Made by a program: the position numbers and the translations under genes. The notes beneath the pieces were generated by a model. That model had not been told where the DNA came from, did no database searches, and saw nothing but the letters and a program-made list of their open reading frames with translations. 8,381 nt of DNA from Clostridia bacterium (GTDB lineage Bacteria; Bacillota; Clostridia; Saccharofermentanales; Saccharofermentanaceae): contig JADGQQ010000081.1 of assembly GCA_017881645.1 (NCBI GenBank), positions 1-8,381 of the forward strand, read 5' to 3'. Below are positions 1 through 7,009 of this stretch, one piece after another. Every line of letters starts with the position of its first letter. Position 1 is the first letter of the stretch.

Positions 1-1351
1 CTTCATCATCTCCGGCTTCTCTCTTTTTATTCTGATCTGCGAAACGTTCCCGCTGATCGATCGGATCATTTAGTTCCGAATAGGCGTTAGCATACTCCCG
101 ACCGCCGATAAACAGCTCAAACCGCTCTGTCATCATGGGGTTTCCAGGTGTCTTCTTCGTAAGCGGAGAAATTTCAATCGGATATTCGGTGATGAAAGTC
201 GGCTGAATCAACTCTTCTTCGCAGAATACCTCGAAGAAAAGATTCAGTATTTCTCCCCTGCGGAAAGCTGCGGCCGGCTCGATGTCCTTCTTTGCAGCGG
301 CTATACGTGCCTGTTCATCTGAAGTTATTTCATTGAAATCTACGCCGGAATAGCGCAGAACCGCTTCTGTCATTGTCATGCGCGCGAAGGGCGGCTTCAG
401 GCTGATGGGTGTGCCCTGGTAGGTAAGTTCGGTGGTTCCCAGAACTTTCAGGGACACATCGCTTAACAGGTTTTCGGCAAGTTCCATCATGCCTCTGAGA
501 TCGGTATACGCCTGATACATTTCAATCGTTGTGAATTCCGGATTGTGCTTCATCGACATGCCTTCATTGCGGAACAGGCGTCCCAACTCATACACTCTCT
601 CAAATCCGCCGACGATCAGACGCTTCAGATACAGTTCAGGCGCAATACGAAGATACATGTCCATATCGAGAGCATTATGGTGCGTTATAAACGGACGCGC
701 CGTTGCTCCGCCGGGAATCGAATTCAAAATCGGCGTCTCAACTTCGATAAAGTCAAGCGCATCCATATACCGTCTGATTTCACGGATGACTGCGGATCTC
801 TTCTCGAATGTATCGCGGACCTCCGGATTGATAATCAGGTCGACATAGCGCTGGCGATAGCGCATTTCCGTATCCTTCAGCCCGTGAAACTTATCCGGCA
901 GAGGGCGCAGCGCCTTCGCCAGCAATGTATATTCATGCGTGCGGATTGATATTTCGCCTTTTTGTGTACGAAAAGCAGTTCCGCGAATACCCACAATATC
1001 GCCGATATCCAGCTTCTGCCAAAGTGCATACGCGTCGGGACCCACTTCATCGATCTTTGTAAAAAGCTGAATGTGTCCGGTCCGGTCGTACAGGTCGCAA
1101 AAGCTGACTTTCCCCATGCCGCGGCGTGAAAGAAGTCGTCCTGCGACGCGGACTTCTTTCCCCTCCATCTCCTCGAAATTCTCCGTAATATCCGTAGAAT
1201 GACAGGAAACATCGTAGACAACTTCCTGAAAAGGATCCTTGCCGGCTAATGACAGCTCCTGCAGTTTGCTCAGGCGAAACCGCATCTGCTCCTGCATATC
1301 CTGTTCCGTAGGTGCCGGATTACCGATATTGGGGTCAATTATATCCTGCAT
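1..1351 (-). CDS. lysS: lysyl-tRNA synthetase, class II (3' end cut off by the window edge)
   Basis: Charges tRNA-Lys with lysine in the cytoplasm using ATP. The frame is open from the ATG at 1351 to the left edge, giving 450 codons; family members are usually about 490-510 residues, so only the C-terminal end is missing. Visible parts are an N-terminal OB-fold anticodon-binding domain (about residues 66-145), the motif 1 region with VETPILNSIPGGATARPF (about 203-220), and motif 2 with LRIAPELYLKRL and GRLFRNEGMSMKHNPEF (about 234-273). The last visible residues (GREYANAYSELNDPIDQRERF and the following REAGDDE) sit just before motif 3, which lies outside the window. The start is fixed by an in-frame TAA three codons upstream; AAAGGA lies 13 nt before the ATG, a somewhat long spacing. 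It follows greA by 45 nt with no terminator seen between them, so co-transcription from the greA promoter is likely. Confidence 0.97.
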   Translation of the reverse strand, partial: MQDIIDPNIGNPAPTEQDMQEQMRFRLSKLQELSLAGKDPFQEVVYDVSCHSTDITENFEEMEGKEVRVAGRLLSRRGMGKVSFCDLYDRTGHIQLFTKIDEVGPDAYALWQKLDIGDIVGIRGTAFRTQKGEISIRTHEYTLLAKALRPLPDKFHGLKDTEMRYRQRYVDLIINPEVRDTFEKRSAVIREIRRYMDALDFIEVETPILNSIPGGATARPFITHHNALDMDMYLRIAPELYLKRLIVGGFERVYELGRLFRNEGMSMKHNPEFTTIEMYQAYTDLRGMMELAENLLSDVSLKVLGTTELTYQGTPISLKPPFARMTMTEAVLRYSGVDFNEITSDEQARIAAAKKDIEPAAAFRRGEILNLFFEVFCEEELIQPTFITEYPIEISPLTKKTPGNPMMTERFELFIGGREYANAYSELNDPIDQRERFADQNKKREAGDDE

Positions 1352-1396
1352 ATATGTTTAGAAGTCCTTTCTATCCCAATGGAACCACAAAAATCA

Positions 1397-1882
1397 TCAG
1401 ACAGGCTTGCCGATCTTTACGATTTTGTATTTCAGTGTACCCATAGGTGTAGACACTTCAACAATCTGTCCCTTTTTCTTCCCGAGAATCGACTGTCCGA
1501 CAGGAGACTCGGTGGAAATGCGGTTCATGAAAATGTCGCCCTCACTGGCATTGACAAGACTGTAGTCAGCTTCGTCCTTTGTCTCTTCATCACGAAGTGT
1601 AACGAGTGAACCCAGAGAAACTTTCGTCTTGCTGATTTCATCTTCATCAATGACACGGGCATTCTTGAGAATGTCCTCAAGTTCCATGATGCGCGTTTCA
1701 TTTTTGGCCTGTGCTTCTTTTGCATCATCGTATTCGGAATTTTCTGAGAGATCCCCTTGTGCTCTGGCTTCTTTCAGTCTTTCGGAAATCTCAGCTGACT
1801 TCATTGTCTTTCTCTCGGCAAGTTCATCCTGTAATCTCTTCAGTCCTTCTACGGTAAATGCATTCTTTTCAAGTTCTATCAT
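1397..1882 (-). CDS. greA: transcription elongation factor GreA
   Basis: Binds the RNA polymerase secondary channel and stimulates cleavage of backtracked transcripts. The product is 161 residues, normal for GreA. An N-terminal antiparallel coiled coil (about 12-75) carries the tip signature GDLSENSEYDDAKEAQ at 43-58, with the acidic tip residues D44 and E47. A C-terminal FKBP-like domain (about 82-158) ends in TPMGTLKYKIVKI. The open frame extends 25 codons further upstream to 1957, but the ATG at 1882 is preceded by AAGGAG at 6-nt spacing, and the longer version would add residues absent from the family, so 1882 is chosen. It lies 84 nt downstream of guaB and 45 nt upstream of lysS. A promoter in the guaB-greA gap suggests it can be expressed independently of guaB. 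Confidence 0.97.
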   Translation of the reverse strand: MIELEKNAFTVEGLKRLQDELAERKTMKSAEISERLKEARAQGDLSENSEYDDAKEAQAKNETRIMELEDILKNARVIDEDEISKTKVSLGSLVTLRDEETKDEADYSLVNASEGDIFMNRISTESPVGQSILGKKKGQIVEVSTPMGTLKYKIVKIGKPV

Positions 1883-1921
1883 GTTTGGCTCCTTCTCTAC
1901 CCTTTGAATCTTTTCGTATAT

Positions 1922-1950
1922 GTCATATGCTATTGTCTGCAAATTGTCAA
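1922..1950 (-). promoter_or_regulatory. sigma-A type promoter for greA-lysS
   Basis: On the minus strand a perfect -35 TTGACA (1950-1945) is followed by a 17-bp spacer and a -10 TATGAC (1927-1922). Transcription would begin near 1915, leaving a leader of about 33 nt before the greA ATG and its AAGGAG site. It sits within the 84-nt gap after the guaB stop. No convincing terminator was seen in that gap, so readthrough from guaB may add to expression. Confidence 0.7.
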
Positions 1951-1966
1951 TATTCACGAGGTCTGA

Positions 1967-3472
1967 TCAGCGAGGTCTGTCGCTTTCCTTTTGAATAACG
2001 TCGTGAGCTCCGCTTTCAATAATGGATGTGGAGGATACGACGACAAGACGCGCCTTTGTCTGCAGTTCCTCAATTGTGGAGGATCCGCAGGAACACATGG
2101 TCGCCTTGACTTTCGCCATAGAGGTGTCGACATTGTCTTTGAGCTTGCCTGCATAAGGTACATAGGAATCCACGCCTTCTTCAAAAGCCATCTTCCCTCC
2201 GGTTCCGCCGTCATCATAACGCTGCCAGTTCCGTGCACGGTTCGAGCCTTCTCCCCAGTATTCCTTTACATAATTGCCTCCGACAAGCATCTTGCGTGTA
2301 GGACTCTCATCGAATCTTGCAAAATACCGGCCGAGCATAATGAAATCCGCGCCCATGGCCAGCGCGAGCGTTATGTGATAATCAAGAACAATACCGCCGT
2401 CCGAACAGATCGGGATATAGACACCGGTTTTGGCAAAGTATTCGTTCCGGGCTTTGGCGACTGCAAGCACTGCCGAAGCCTGTCCGCAGCCGATGCCCTT
2501 CTGTTCACGTGTGATACAGATGGAACCTCCGCCGATACCGACCTTTATAAAATCCGCTCCGGCATCCGCAAGATATTGGAACCCTTCGGCATCAACAACA
2601 TTTCCTGCTCCGACGAGAATTTCCGGGTCATAATTCTTAATCCATACAAGCGTATCTTTCTGCCACTCGGAGAACCCGTCCGAAGAATCCAGGCAGAGCA
2701 CATCGGCTCCGGCTGCAACAAGTGCAGGAACACGCTCTTTGTAGTCACGTGTATTGATGCCTGCGCCTACGATGAGACTCTTATTGGTATCGAGTAATTC
2801 GTTGGGATTCTCTTTATGTGATTCATAGTCTTTACGGAAAACCAGACCGACGAGATGGTTCTGGTCGTCAACAATGGGAAGCTGATTCACTTTATGCTCC
2901 CAGATGATGTCATTGGCTTCCTTCAGCGTCGTTCCTTCTCTGGCAAAAACCAAATGCTCAAAAGGGGTCATAAATTCAGTAACGCAGGTGCCCGGATCCA
3001 TACGGCTTACACGATAGTCACGTGATGTAATCAGGCCCAGCAATTTGCCGGTCGGTGATCCGTCTTCTGTAACAGCCGCCGTCTGGTGTCCCATCCGTTC
3101 TCTCAGGTCAAGTACGTCTGCCAGTGTTGCATGCGGCATCAGGTTCGAATCGGAAATTACCACGCCCGCTTTGTATTTCTTCACTTTCCGGATCATTTCG
3201 CATTGTTCTGCGATCGGCTGTGATTGGAAAACAAAGGAAAGACCGCCATACCTGGCAAGTGCAATCGCCATCCCGGAATCGGACACGGACTGCATGACTG
3301 CAGATACGAGCGGTACATTGATCTTAAGTGCCGGTTCTTCCTTCCCTTTCCTGTAACGGACGATGGGAGTCGAAAGATCAACGTTTTCCGGTGTGTTTTC
3401 CGCGGTGGTCAGATTCGGTACCAACAGGTATTCGCTGAAGGTGCGGGACTCATCCGTAAAAATCATTGCCAT
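1967..3472 (-). CDS. guaB: IMP dehydrogenase (kinetoplastid-like sequence type)
   Basis: Oxidises IMP to XMP with NAD+, the committed step of guanine nucleotide synthesis. The 501-residue product is a TIM barrel interrupted by a CBS-pair (Bateman) domain at about 105-225. Catalytic features are C319 in the loop GIGGGSICITREQKGIG (312-328), the phosphate-binding segment SDGGI (357-361), the flap Arg-Tyr dyad R418-Y419 in RARNWQRYDDGG, and the segment FEEGVDSYVPYAGKLKD (430-446). The wording of several motifs, including DSSDGFSEWQ (262-271), LGRYFARFDESPTRK (380-394) and the MCSCG segment (459-463), is from memory closer to trypanosomatid IMP dehydrogenases than to the common bacterial form. 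The ATG at 3472 is chosen because GGAGG lies 9 nt before it; the second ATG, two codons later, is spaced too far. No GMP synthase gene lies beside it. Confidence 0.97.
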   Translation of the reverse strand: MAMIFTDESRTFSEYLLVPNLTTAENTPENVDLSTPIVRYRKGKEEPALKINVPLVSAVMQSVSDSGMAIALARYGGLSFVFQSQPIAEQCEMIRKVKKYKAGVVISDSNLMPHATLADVLDLRERMGHQTAAVTEDGSPTGKLLGLITSRDYRVSRMDPGTCVTEFMTPFEHLVFAREGTTLKEANDIIWEHKVNQLPIVDDQNHLVGLVFRKDYESHKENPNELLDTNKSLIVGAGINTRDYKERVPALVAAGADVLCLDSSDGFSEWQKDTLVWIKNYDPEILVGAGNVVDAEGFQYLADAGADFIKVGIGGGSICITREQKGIGCGQASAVLAVAKARNEYFAKTGVYIPICSDGGIVLDYHITLALAMGADFIMLGRYFARFDESPTRKMLVGGNYVKEYWGEGSNRARNWQRYDDGGTGGKMAFEEGVDSYVPYAGKLKDNVDTSMAKVKATMCSCGSSTIEELQTKARLVVVSSTSIIESGAHDVIQKESDRPR

Positions 3473-3522
3473 AGATGAAAACCTCCGTTTTTCGCTCTCG
3501 CATTTTCAAATGTTTGCCTAGT

Positions 3523-3531
3523 ATGATAGCA
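3523..3531 (-). promoter_or_regulatory. probable extended -10 promoter for guaB
   Basis: On the minus strand TGC followed by TATCAT (3531-3523) forms an extended -10 element about 50 nt upstream of the guaB start. No good -35 hexamer is found at 16-18 bp upstream; the sequence there is a weak GCTTGC-like stretch, which is compatible with an extended -10 promoter. The leader would be about 45 nt and shows no obvious riboswitch. A perfect 5-bp inverted repeat with a 2-nt centre (GTGCA-TT-TGCAC, 3575-3586) lies further upstream and could be a regulator site, though nothing proves it. Confidence 0.45.
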
Positions 3532-3593
3532 CAAAATCAGCCTTGCAAGCTACCCATTGTGAAGCTTTTTTTCTGTGCATTTGCACGAAAAGG

Positions 3594-3643
3594 AGCCGAA
3601 AAGGGATGACCCGGCCATATCCCGGAGGATCGGTCGGGTCATC
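3594..3643 (-). terminator. intrinsic terminator downstream of thiT
   Basis: Read on the minus strand, GATGACCCGACC (3643-3632) pairs with GGCCGGGTCATC (3616-3605) through a 12-bp stem with one A/C mismatch. The intervening bases can pair further (ATCC with GGAT). The hairpin is followed by CCCTTTTCGG, only a short T-run, so termination may be partial. It begins about 40 nt after the thiT stop codon and separates thiT from the guaB promoter. Confidence 0.7.
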
Positions 3644-3684
3644 GTGCCAATATTCAGGTTTTTCATTTATTTCAGCGGTTCAAA

Positions 3685-4512
3685 TCAGTTGAATTTGAAG
3701 GTCACCGGATGCTGGTGAACAATGGACACGATAAGCCATATAAGGAATAAAAGAGCCAACACAATAAGTACGCACTGCGCCCAGGTTTTCTTTGCCTGTT
3801 TCGTTTTGACGTCAAAGGCCCAGACAAGAAGAAAGATCTGACCGAATACCGGTACAACGGAAACGGCAAACGTCAGAAGCCAGTCAATCAGTGACATGTT
3901 TTCCGGCAAAGGCTCTTCCCTTGTACGGATGTTCAGTGTGGCCAGAAGTGCGAACAGTGCAATCACCGTGATGCCGGCTTCCGGAATCAGGTAGGTTCCG
4001 TTATACAAAAGTGAATAAATCCATACGGCCTGTCCGGCAGGAGCATAGGAACCATAAAACACGATACCTGACAAGAACGAAAACAGCAGTCTTCCCGACA
4101 AAGCAACCAAGGTAGCAAGCAGAATCTTCCAAAGCGGAATCAGGCGCAGACGATTCAGAATATTGGATTCCTGTATGCGTGTTGACACTTTTGCAGCGAA
4201 AAAGCTTGCCAGACCGAGCGCCGAAAAAGCCAGCGTGTAATCGAGCAGAACCTGCATAGGCGATAGAAAGTACGCACCGATCGCCAATTGAAGCACACTG
4301 TACAAAAATGCGACACCGAACCCCCAGACCGGCCCGAAGCACAATCCATACAGGATAATGGGCAGCATGGACGCAAGCGTTACAGCGCCTCCCTGGGGCA
4401 TCTCGAACAGTTTCAGAAGTGACAGAACTTCGGCAAGCGCCAGGCAGATTCCGCCCGATGCGACAGCCATGATTTTTTCCCGGTTGGTAGAAATGAAACG
4501 ATTCTCAGACAT
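3685..4512 (-). CDS. thiT: thiamine transporter ThiT, ECF S-component, with C-terminal membrane extension
   Basis: Membrane substrate-binding subunit that captures thiamine and delivers it to a shared ECF energising module; no EcfA or EcfT gene is in the window. The N-terminal 200 residues form the usual six-helix ThiT core, with the family motifs KLFEMPQGGAVTL (34-46), IGAYFLSPMQVLLDYTLAF (78-96) and YNGTYLIPE (170-178). ThiT is normally about 180-200 residues, but this product has 275. The extra part (about 205-275) holds two more predicted helices (about 210-232 and 246-264) flanking a short loop with VWAFDVKTKQAKKTWAQ. The ATG at 4512 is chosen because AAGGAGGAG precedes it by 8 nt; the open frame upstream only translates the riboswitch. 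The TPP riboswitch directly upstream supports the thiamine assignment. A terminator follows. Confidence 0.95.
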   Translation of the reverse strand: MSENRFISTNREKIMAVASGGICLALAEVLSLLKLFEMPQGGAVTLASMLPIILYGLCFGPVWGFGVAFLYSVLQLAIGAYFLSPMQVLLDYTLAFSALGLASFFAAKVSTRIQESNILNRLRLIPLWKILLATLVALSGRLLFSFLSGIVFYGSYAPAGQAVWIYSLLYNGTYLIPEAGITVIALFALLATLNIRTREEPLPENMSLIDWLLTFAVSVVPVFGQIFLLVWAFDVKTKQAKKTWAQCVLIVLALLFLIWLIVSIVHQHPVTFKFN

Positions 4513-4558
4513 AAAAAAAGCTCCTCCTTTTATGTCCGACAGATGAACAAGGAGAAGC
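4513..4558 (-). terminator. riboswitch expression platform: terminator hairpin that also hides the thiT Shine-Dalgarno
   Basis: On the minus strand GCTTCTCCTT (4558-4549) can pair over 10 bp, with one G-U pair, with AAGGAGGAGC (4529-4520), leaving a 19-nt loop. The right arm is the thiT ribosome binding site and is followed at once by seven T residues (4519-4513) and then the ATG. The structure therefore fits both an intrinsic terminator and a ribosome-site sequestor. The left arm can instead pair with the preceding GAAGC (4566-4562) as a small GAAGC-AGC-GCTTC hairpin, a candidate antiterminator. By analogy with other thi-box genes, ligand binding should favour the off structure; this is inference. 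Confidence 0.7.
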
Positions 4559-4570
4559 GCTGCTTCCGCT

Positions 4571-4667
4571 ATGATCCCTCCGCCGGCATTATCCGGTTCA
4601 GGTTTATCGGGTCGATACGCCTTACGTTCGTATCCTCTCAGCCGGCACAAAGGAACCAGCTCCCCAT
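4571..4667 (-). ncRNA. TPP riboswitch (thi box) aptamer
   Basis: Read on the minus strand, conserved TPP aptamer elements appear in order: GGGGAGC (4665-4659), GCTGAGAG (4642-4635), a P3 stem GATACG paired with CGTATC, ACCC followed by AAACCTGAACCGGATAATG, and GCCGGCGGAGGGATCAT ending near 4571. These are the standard pyrimidine- and pyrophosphate-sensing helices. The P1 stem is poorly defined here. It lies between the thiT promoter and the thiT ribosome binding site, so it should reduce thiT expression when thiamine pyrophosphate is abundant. Confidence 0.97.
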
Positions 4668-4682
4668 GTATGAACAGATAGA

Positions 4683-4711
4683 ATCATATCGCAGAAATAA
4701 TAACAATGCAA
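4683..4711 (-). promoter_or_regulatory. sigma-A type promoter for the riboswitch-thiT unit
   Basis: On the minus strand -35 TTGCAT (4711-4706), a 17-bp spacer and -10 TATGAT (4688-4683). The transcript would start near 4675, about 10 nt before the first conserved riboswitch bases, exactly where such a promoter is expected. It lies in the 83-nt gap after the hydrolase stop codon. Confidence 0.8.
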
Positions 4712-4748
4712 GCGGAAAACCCGGCGGAAATGAACCGATGGAAATGAA

Positions 4749-5732
4749 CTATAAAATACCGCAATACTGCATGAACTGATCCACTTCGGCTGAATAAGAT
4801 GAAGGAGCAATATCATATGACATTACGTGTTCCGCATCCTGAACAAGGAAAATTCTTTTGGGAGACTGGAGCCGGTTATAAATCACTTCACTCATATGCG
4901 GTGGAATAAACGTGTCCGCCGTCCCGTGAATCAGCAGGACAGGAACTTCAATATATTTCGCCAATGCAGCCGGTGAAATCTGCCGCATGGAATAACCGAT
5001 ATTCATCGTTGAAAAATGGCTGATGAGGCGGAGAAAAATACGCGGTGCGAACCGGTACCGTTTCCGGATAAGATTGCCGATCAGGTTCTCAAAACTGTCA
5101 TACGGACTGTCGGCAATCAGGCCGACGACGGAGCGCGGCAACCGCCGGCTGCCTGCGGCAATCAGCGCCGTTGCGGCACCCATGGAGAATCCGTGGTAGA
5201 TGATGTTCAGCGGGCCGGGCAGACGTTCCTCCATCAAAGCTGTCCACATGAGAATGTCCTGGCTTTCAGATAGACCATAACCTATATATCTGCCTTCACT
5301 CATCCCGTGAGTCCGCATGTGGACGATGAGAATGTGGCAATCCATTTTTTCCAGATACATTTGCGCAAAGGCCGCCATATTCGCAGGGACATCCTTCCAG
5401 CCATGGATCAGGATCACAAGACGCTTCGTATCGGCCTCTTTTGCAGGAAGATAATAGGCAGCCAGCGAGAGCCCGTCATAGGAAGTCATTTTCACGTCTT
5501 CAAAATCCAGTCGGTTCGAGTAAAACCAGTTCTGCCCGCGCCCGTATATTGTATCCTGATTAATCTCCGTGGGAGATCTGTCATAGGCGGGAAGCGGCAG
5601 CGGGCGGTCAAAGATGAAATGAAACGCCTTCCCCGCCAGAAAATACAGCACAACAAACCCGCAGCCGGCTAAAAAAACCAGACACAGAAGAACAAACAAT
5701 ACCCATGGAATGACAGCAGATGCACTTAACAA
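4749..5732 (-). CDS. membrane-anchored alpha/beta hydrolase (YqkD-like)
   Basis: Serine hydrolase of the alpha/beta fold; the substrate is unknown. The product has 327 residues. A hydrophobic N-terminal segment (about 8-33) is a likely membrane anchor; it includes LAGC at 21-24, which resembles a lipobox, but hydrophobic residues continue after the Cys, so an uncleaved anchor is more likely. HGWKD (110-114) fits the oxyanion-hole loop. The nucleophile elbow is GFSMG with S183, the acid is probably D273 (HGTADTFIP) and the base H302 (DAEHVMSY). The general pattern resembles Bacillus YqkD. The start is a TTG at 5732 with AGAGG 7-8 nt upstream; no in-frame ATG occurs before residue 82, which would remove the anchor and part of the fold. 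The first 7 nt overlap the end of pepP, which suggests translational coupling. No clear terminator follows. Confidence 0.9.
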   Translation of the reverse strand: MLSASAVIPWVLFVLLCLVFLAGCGFVVLYFLAGKAFHFIFDRPLPLPAYDRSPTEINQDTIYGRGQNWFYSNRLDFEDVKMTSYDGLSLAAYYLPAKEADTKRLVILIHGWKDVPANMAAFAQMYLEKMDCHILIVHMRTHGMSEGRYIGYGLSESQDILMWTALMEERLPGPLNIIYHGFSMGAATALIAAGSRRLPRSVVGLIADSPYDSFENLIGNLIRKRYRFAPRIFLRLISHFSTMNIGYSMRQISPAALAKYIEVPVLLIHGTADTFIPPHMSEVIYNRLQSPKRIFLVQDAEHVMSYDIAPSSYSAEVDQFMQYCGIL

Positions 5733-7009
5733 CGGGATTCCTCTTCCTGGCAGGCCGTCAGATCACAGATTTCATTCCATTCTCTTGGAATAGACTGAGA
5801 AAGGATCTCGCAGCCGCCTTCTGTCACAAGAACCATGTCTTCGATCCGGAATCCGATTCCCCATTCCGGAATATATATACCGGGTTCAACGGTAAGCACC
5901 ATACCCGGTTCGAACGCAGCTTCCCGGATACATAAGTCGTGAACATCATGACCCATATGATGCGACACATTGTGCCAGTAATATGAGGTAACATCTGCCT
6001 CCGCGGGTTGATCGACGGGTAGGACGCCCATGGATTCCAGCGTCTCTTTTGCCGTATTTCTCACTTCATTATTTAGATCGGCTAAATAACATCCGGGACG
6101 AATGACCGAGAAAGCCGTGTTCTGACAGGCTCGAACGGCGGCGTACAGGGTCTTCTGTCTTTCGGAGAACGAACCGCCGGCAGGAAACACGCGTGAAATA
6201 TCCGCGCAAAGACCGGCAACTCTTCCGCCTACGTCGATCTGGATTAACTCGCCTGCCATCGCTTTACCGGTCGGGTTCATATGATGCAGATAAAGCGCGT
6301 TCTTTCCGGCTGCAATAATCGATGGAAACGCCGGTACAAGACAGCCTCTGCGGGCAAGTGCAAAGTCAAACGAACTATACAGTGTAAGTTCCGTAACATC
6401 CGGGCGGATGAAAGCTGCCATTTCGCGTATCGCTTCGTCTGTGAGTGCAATCGCCTTTCGGATCATATCCACTTCACAGGCTTCTTTTACCATGCGAAGC
6501 CGGGCAAGAACCGGCCCGATCGAAATGATTTCTCTTTCTTTATGCAAAGACAGAATTGCTTTCTCAAAAGCTTTTCCCGGCCCGTGCTTCAAATTCTCTT
6601 CCAAAGCGACCGGCAGTGCATCATCCGATAAAAAAGGCTGCAGAAAGTCATCCATCGCCGGCAGATAATACACGTCCCGGATGCCGGAGCGATCCCGAGC
6701 GACCGCCATACGGATGCGCTTCCCGTTCCATCGTTCTTTGAGCTCATCTTCCGGCTGCACAAAAAGAACCGTCCGCACGGAATTCTTATTCTTATACATC
6801 ACGAGAACGGATTCTTCCTGCTCAATGCCCGTCAGATAATAGAAATTGCGATTCGCAAAAAACCGGTATTCCGAATCCTCCGACATGCTGACCGCTTTCC
6901 CCGCAAAAACAACAGCAAGGGCAATTTCAGGAAGACGTTCCAGAAGTCTGCTGCGGTTGTTCAGGAAAAATGAGGAAGGCAAAAAGGAGTCTCTTACATC
7001 AGAAATCAT
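5726..7009 (-). CDS. pepP: Xaa-Pro aminopeptidase (M24B, PepP-like)
   Basis: Di-metal aminopeptidase that removes an N-terminal residue preceding proline in peptides; probably cytoplasmic, as no signal peptide is seen. The 427-residue product has an N-terminal AMP_N domain (about 10-130, with FFANRNFYYLTGIEQEESVLV) and a C-terminal pita-bread catalytic domain (about 175-420). The five metal ligands are visible: D259 and D270 (IDVGGRVAGLCADISR), H354 (SHHMGHDVHD), E375 (LTVEPGIYIP) and E390 (GFRIEDMVLV). H242/H243 and the 349-357 region supply the usual active-site histidines. The ATG at 7009 overlaps the stop codon of the upstream acyltransferase as ATGA; the ribosome site is weak (GGGGA 10 nt upstream), which fits coupled translation. 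The 3' end overlaps the TTG start of the hydrolase by 7 nt. Confidence 0.95.
   Translation of the reverse strand: MISDVRDSFLPSSFFLNNRSRLLERLPEIALAVVFAGKAVSMSEDSEYRFFANRNFYYLTGIEQEESVLVMYKNKNSVRTVLFVQPEDELKERWNGKRIRMAVARDRSGIRDVYYLPAMDDFLQPFLSDDALPVALEENLKHGPGKAFEKAILSLHKEREIISIGPVLARLRMVKEACEVDMIRKAIALTDEAIREMAAFIRPDVTELTLYSSFDFALARRGCLVPAFPSIIAAGKNALYLHHMNPTGKAMAGELIQIDVGGRVAGLCADISRVFPAGGSFSERQKTLYAAVRACQNTAFSVIRPGCYLADLNNEVRNTAKETLESMGVLPVDQPAEADVTSYYWHNVSHHMGHDVHDLCIREAAFEPGMVLTVEPGIYIPEWGIGFRIEDMVLVTEGGCEILSQSIPREWNEICDLTACQEEESRC

Noticed and set aside
1352..1396. T-box or other leader control of lysS
   Set aside because: The gap between greA and lysS is only 45 nt, too short for a T-box, and no terminator hairpin is seen.
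1883..1957. 25-codon N-terminal extension of GreA
   Set aside because: It would start inside the promoter and has no good ribosome site, while the ATG at 1882 has AAGGAG at 6 nt and gives the normal GreA length.
1991..2797. 268-codon open frame on the plus strand
   Set aside because: It is antisense to guaB, whose protein matches the family over its full length. The plus-strand product has no recognisable domain, so it is a shadow frame.
4513..4650. 46-codon N-terminal extension of ThiT
   Set aside because: It translates the riboswitch aptamer and expression platform. The strong AAGGAGGAG site sits just before the ATG at 4512.
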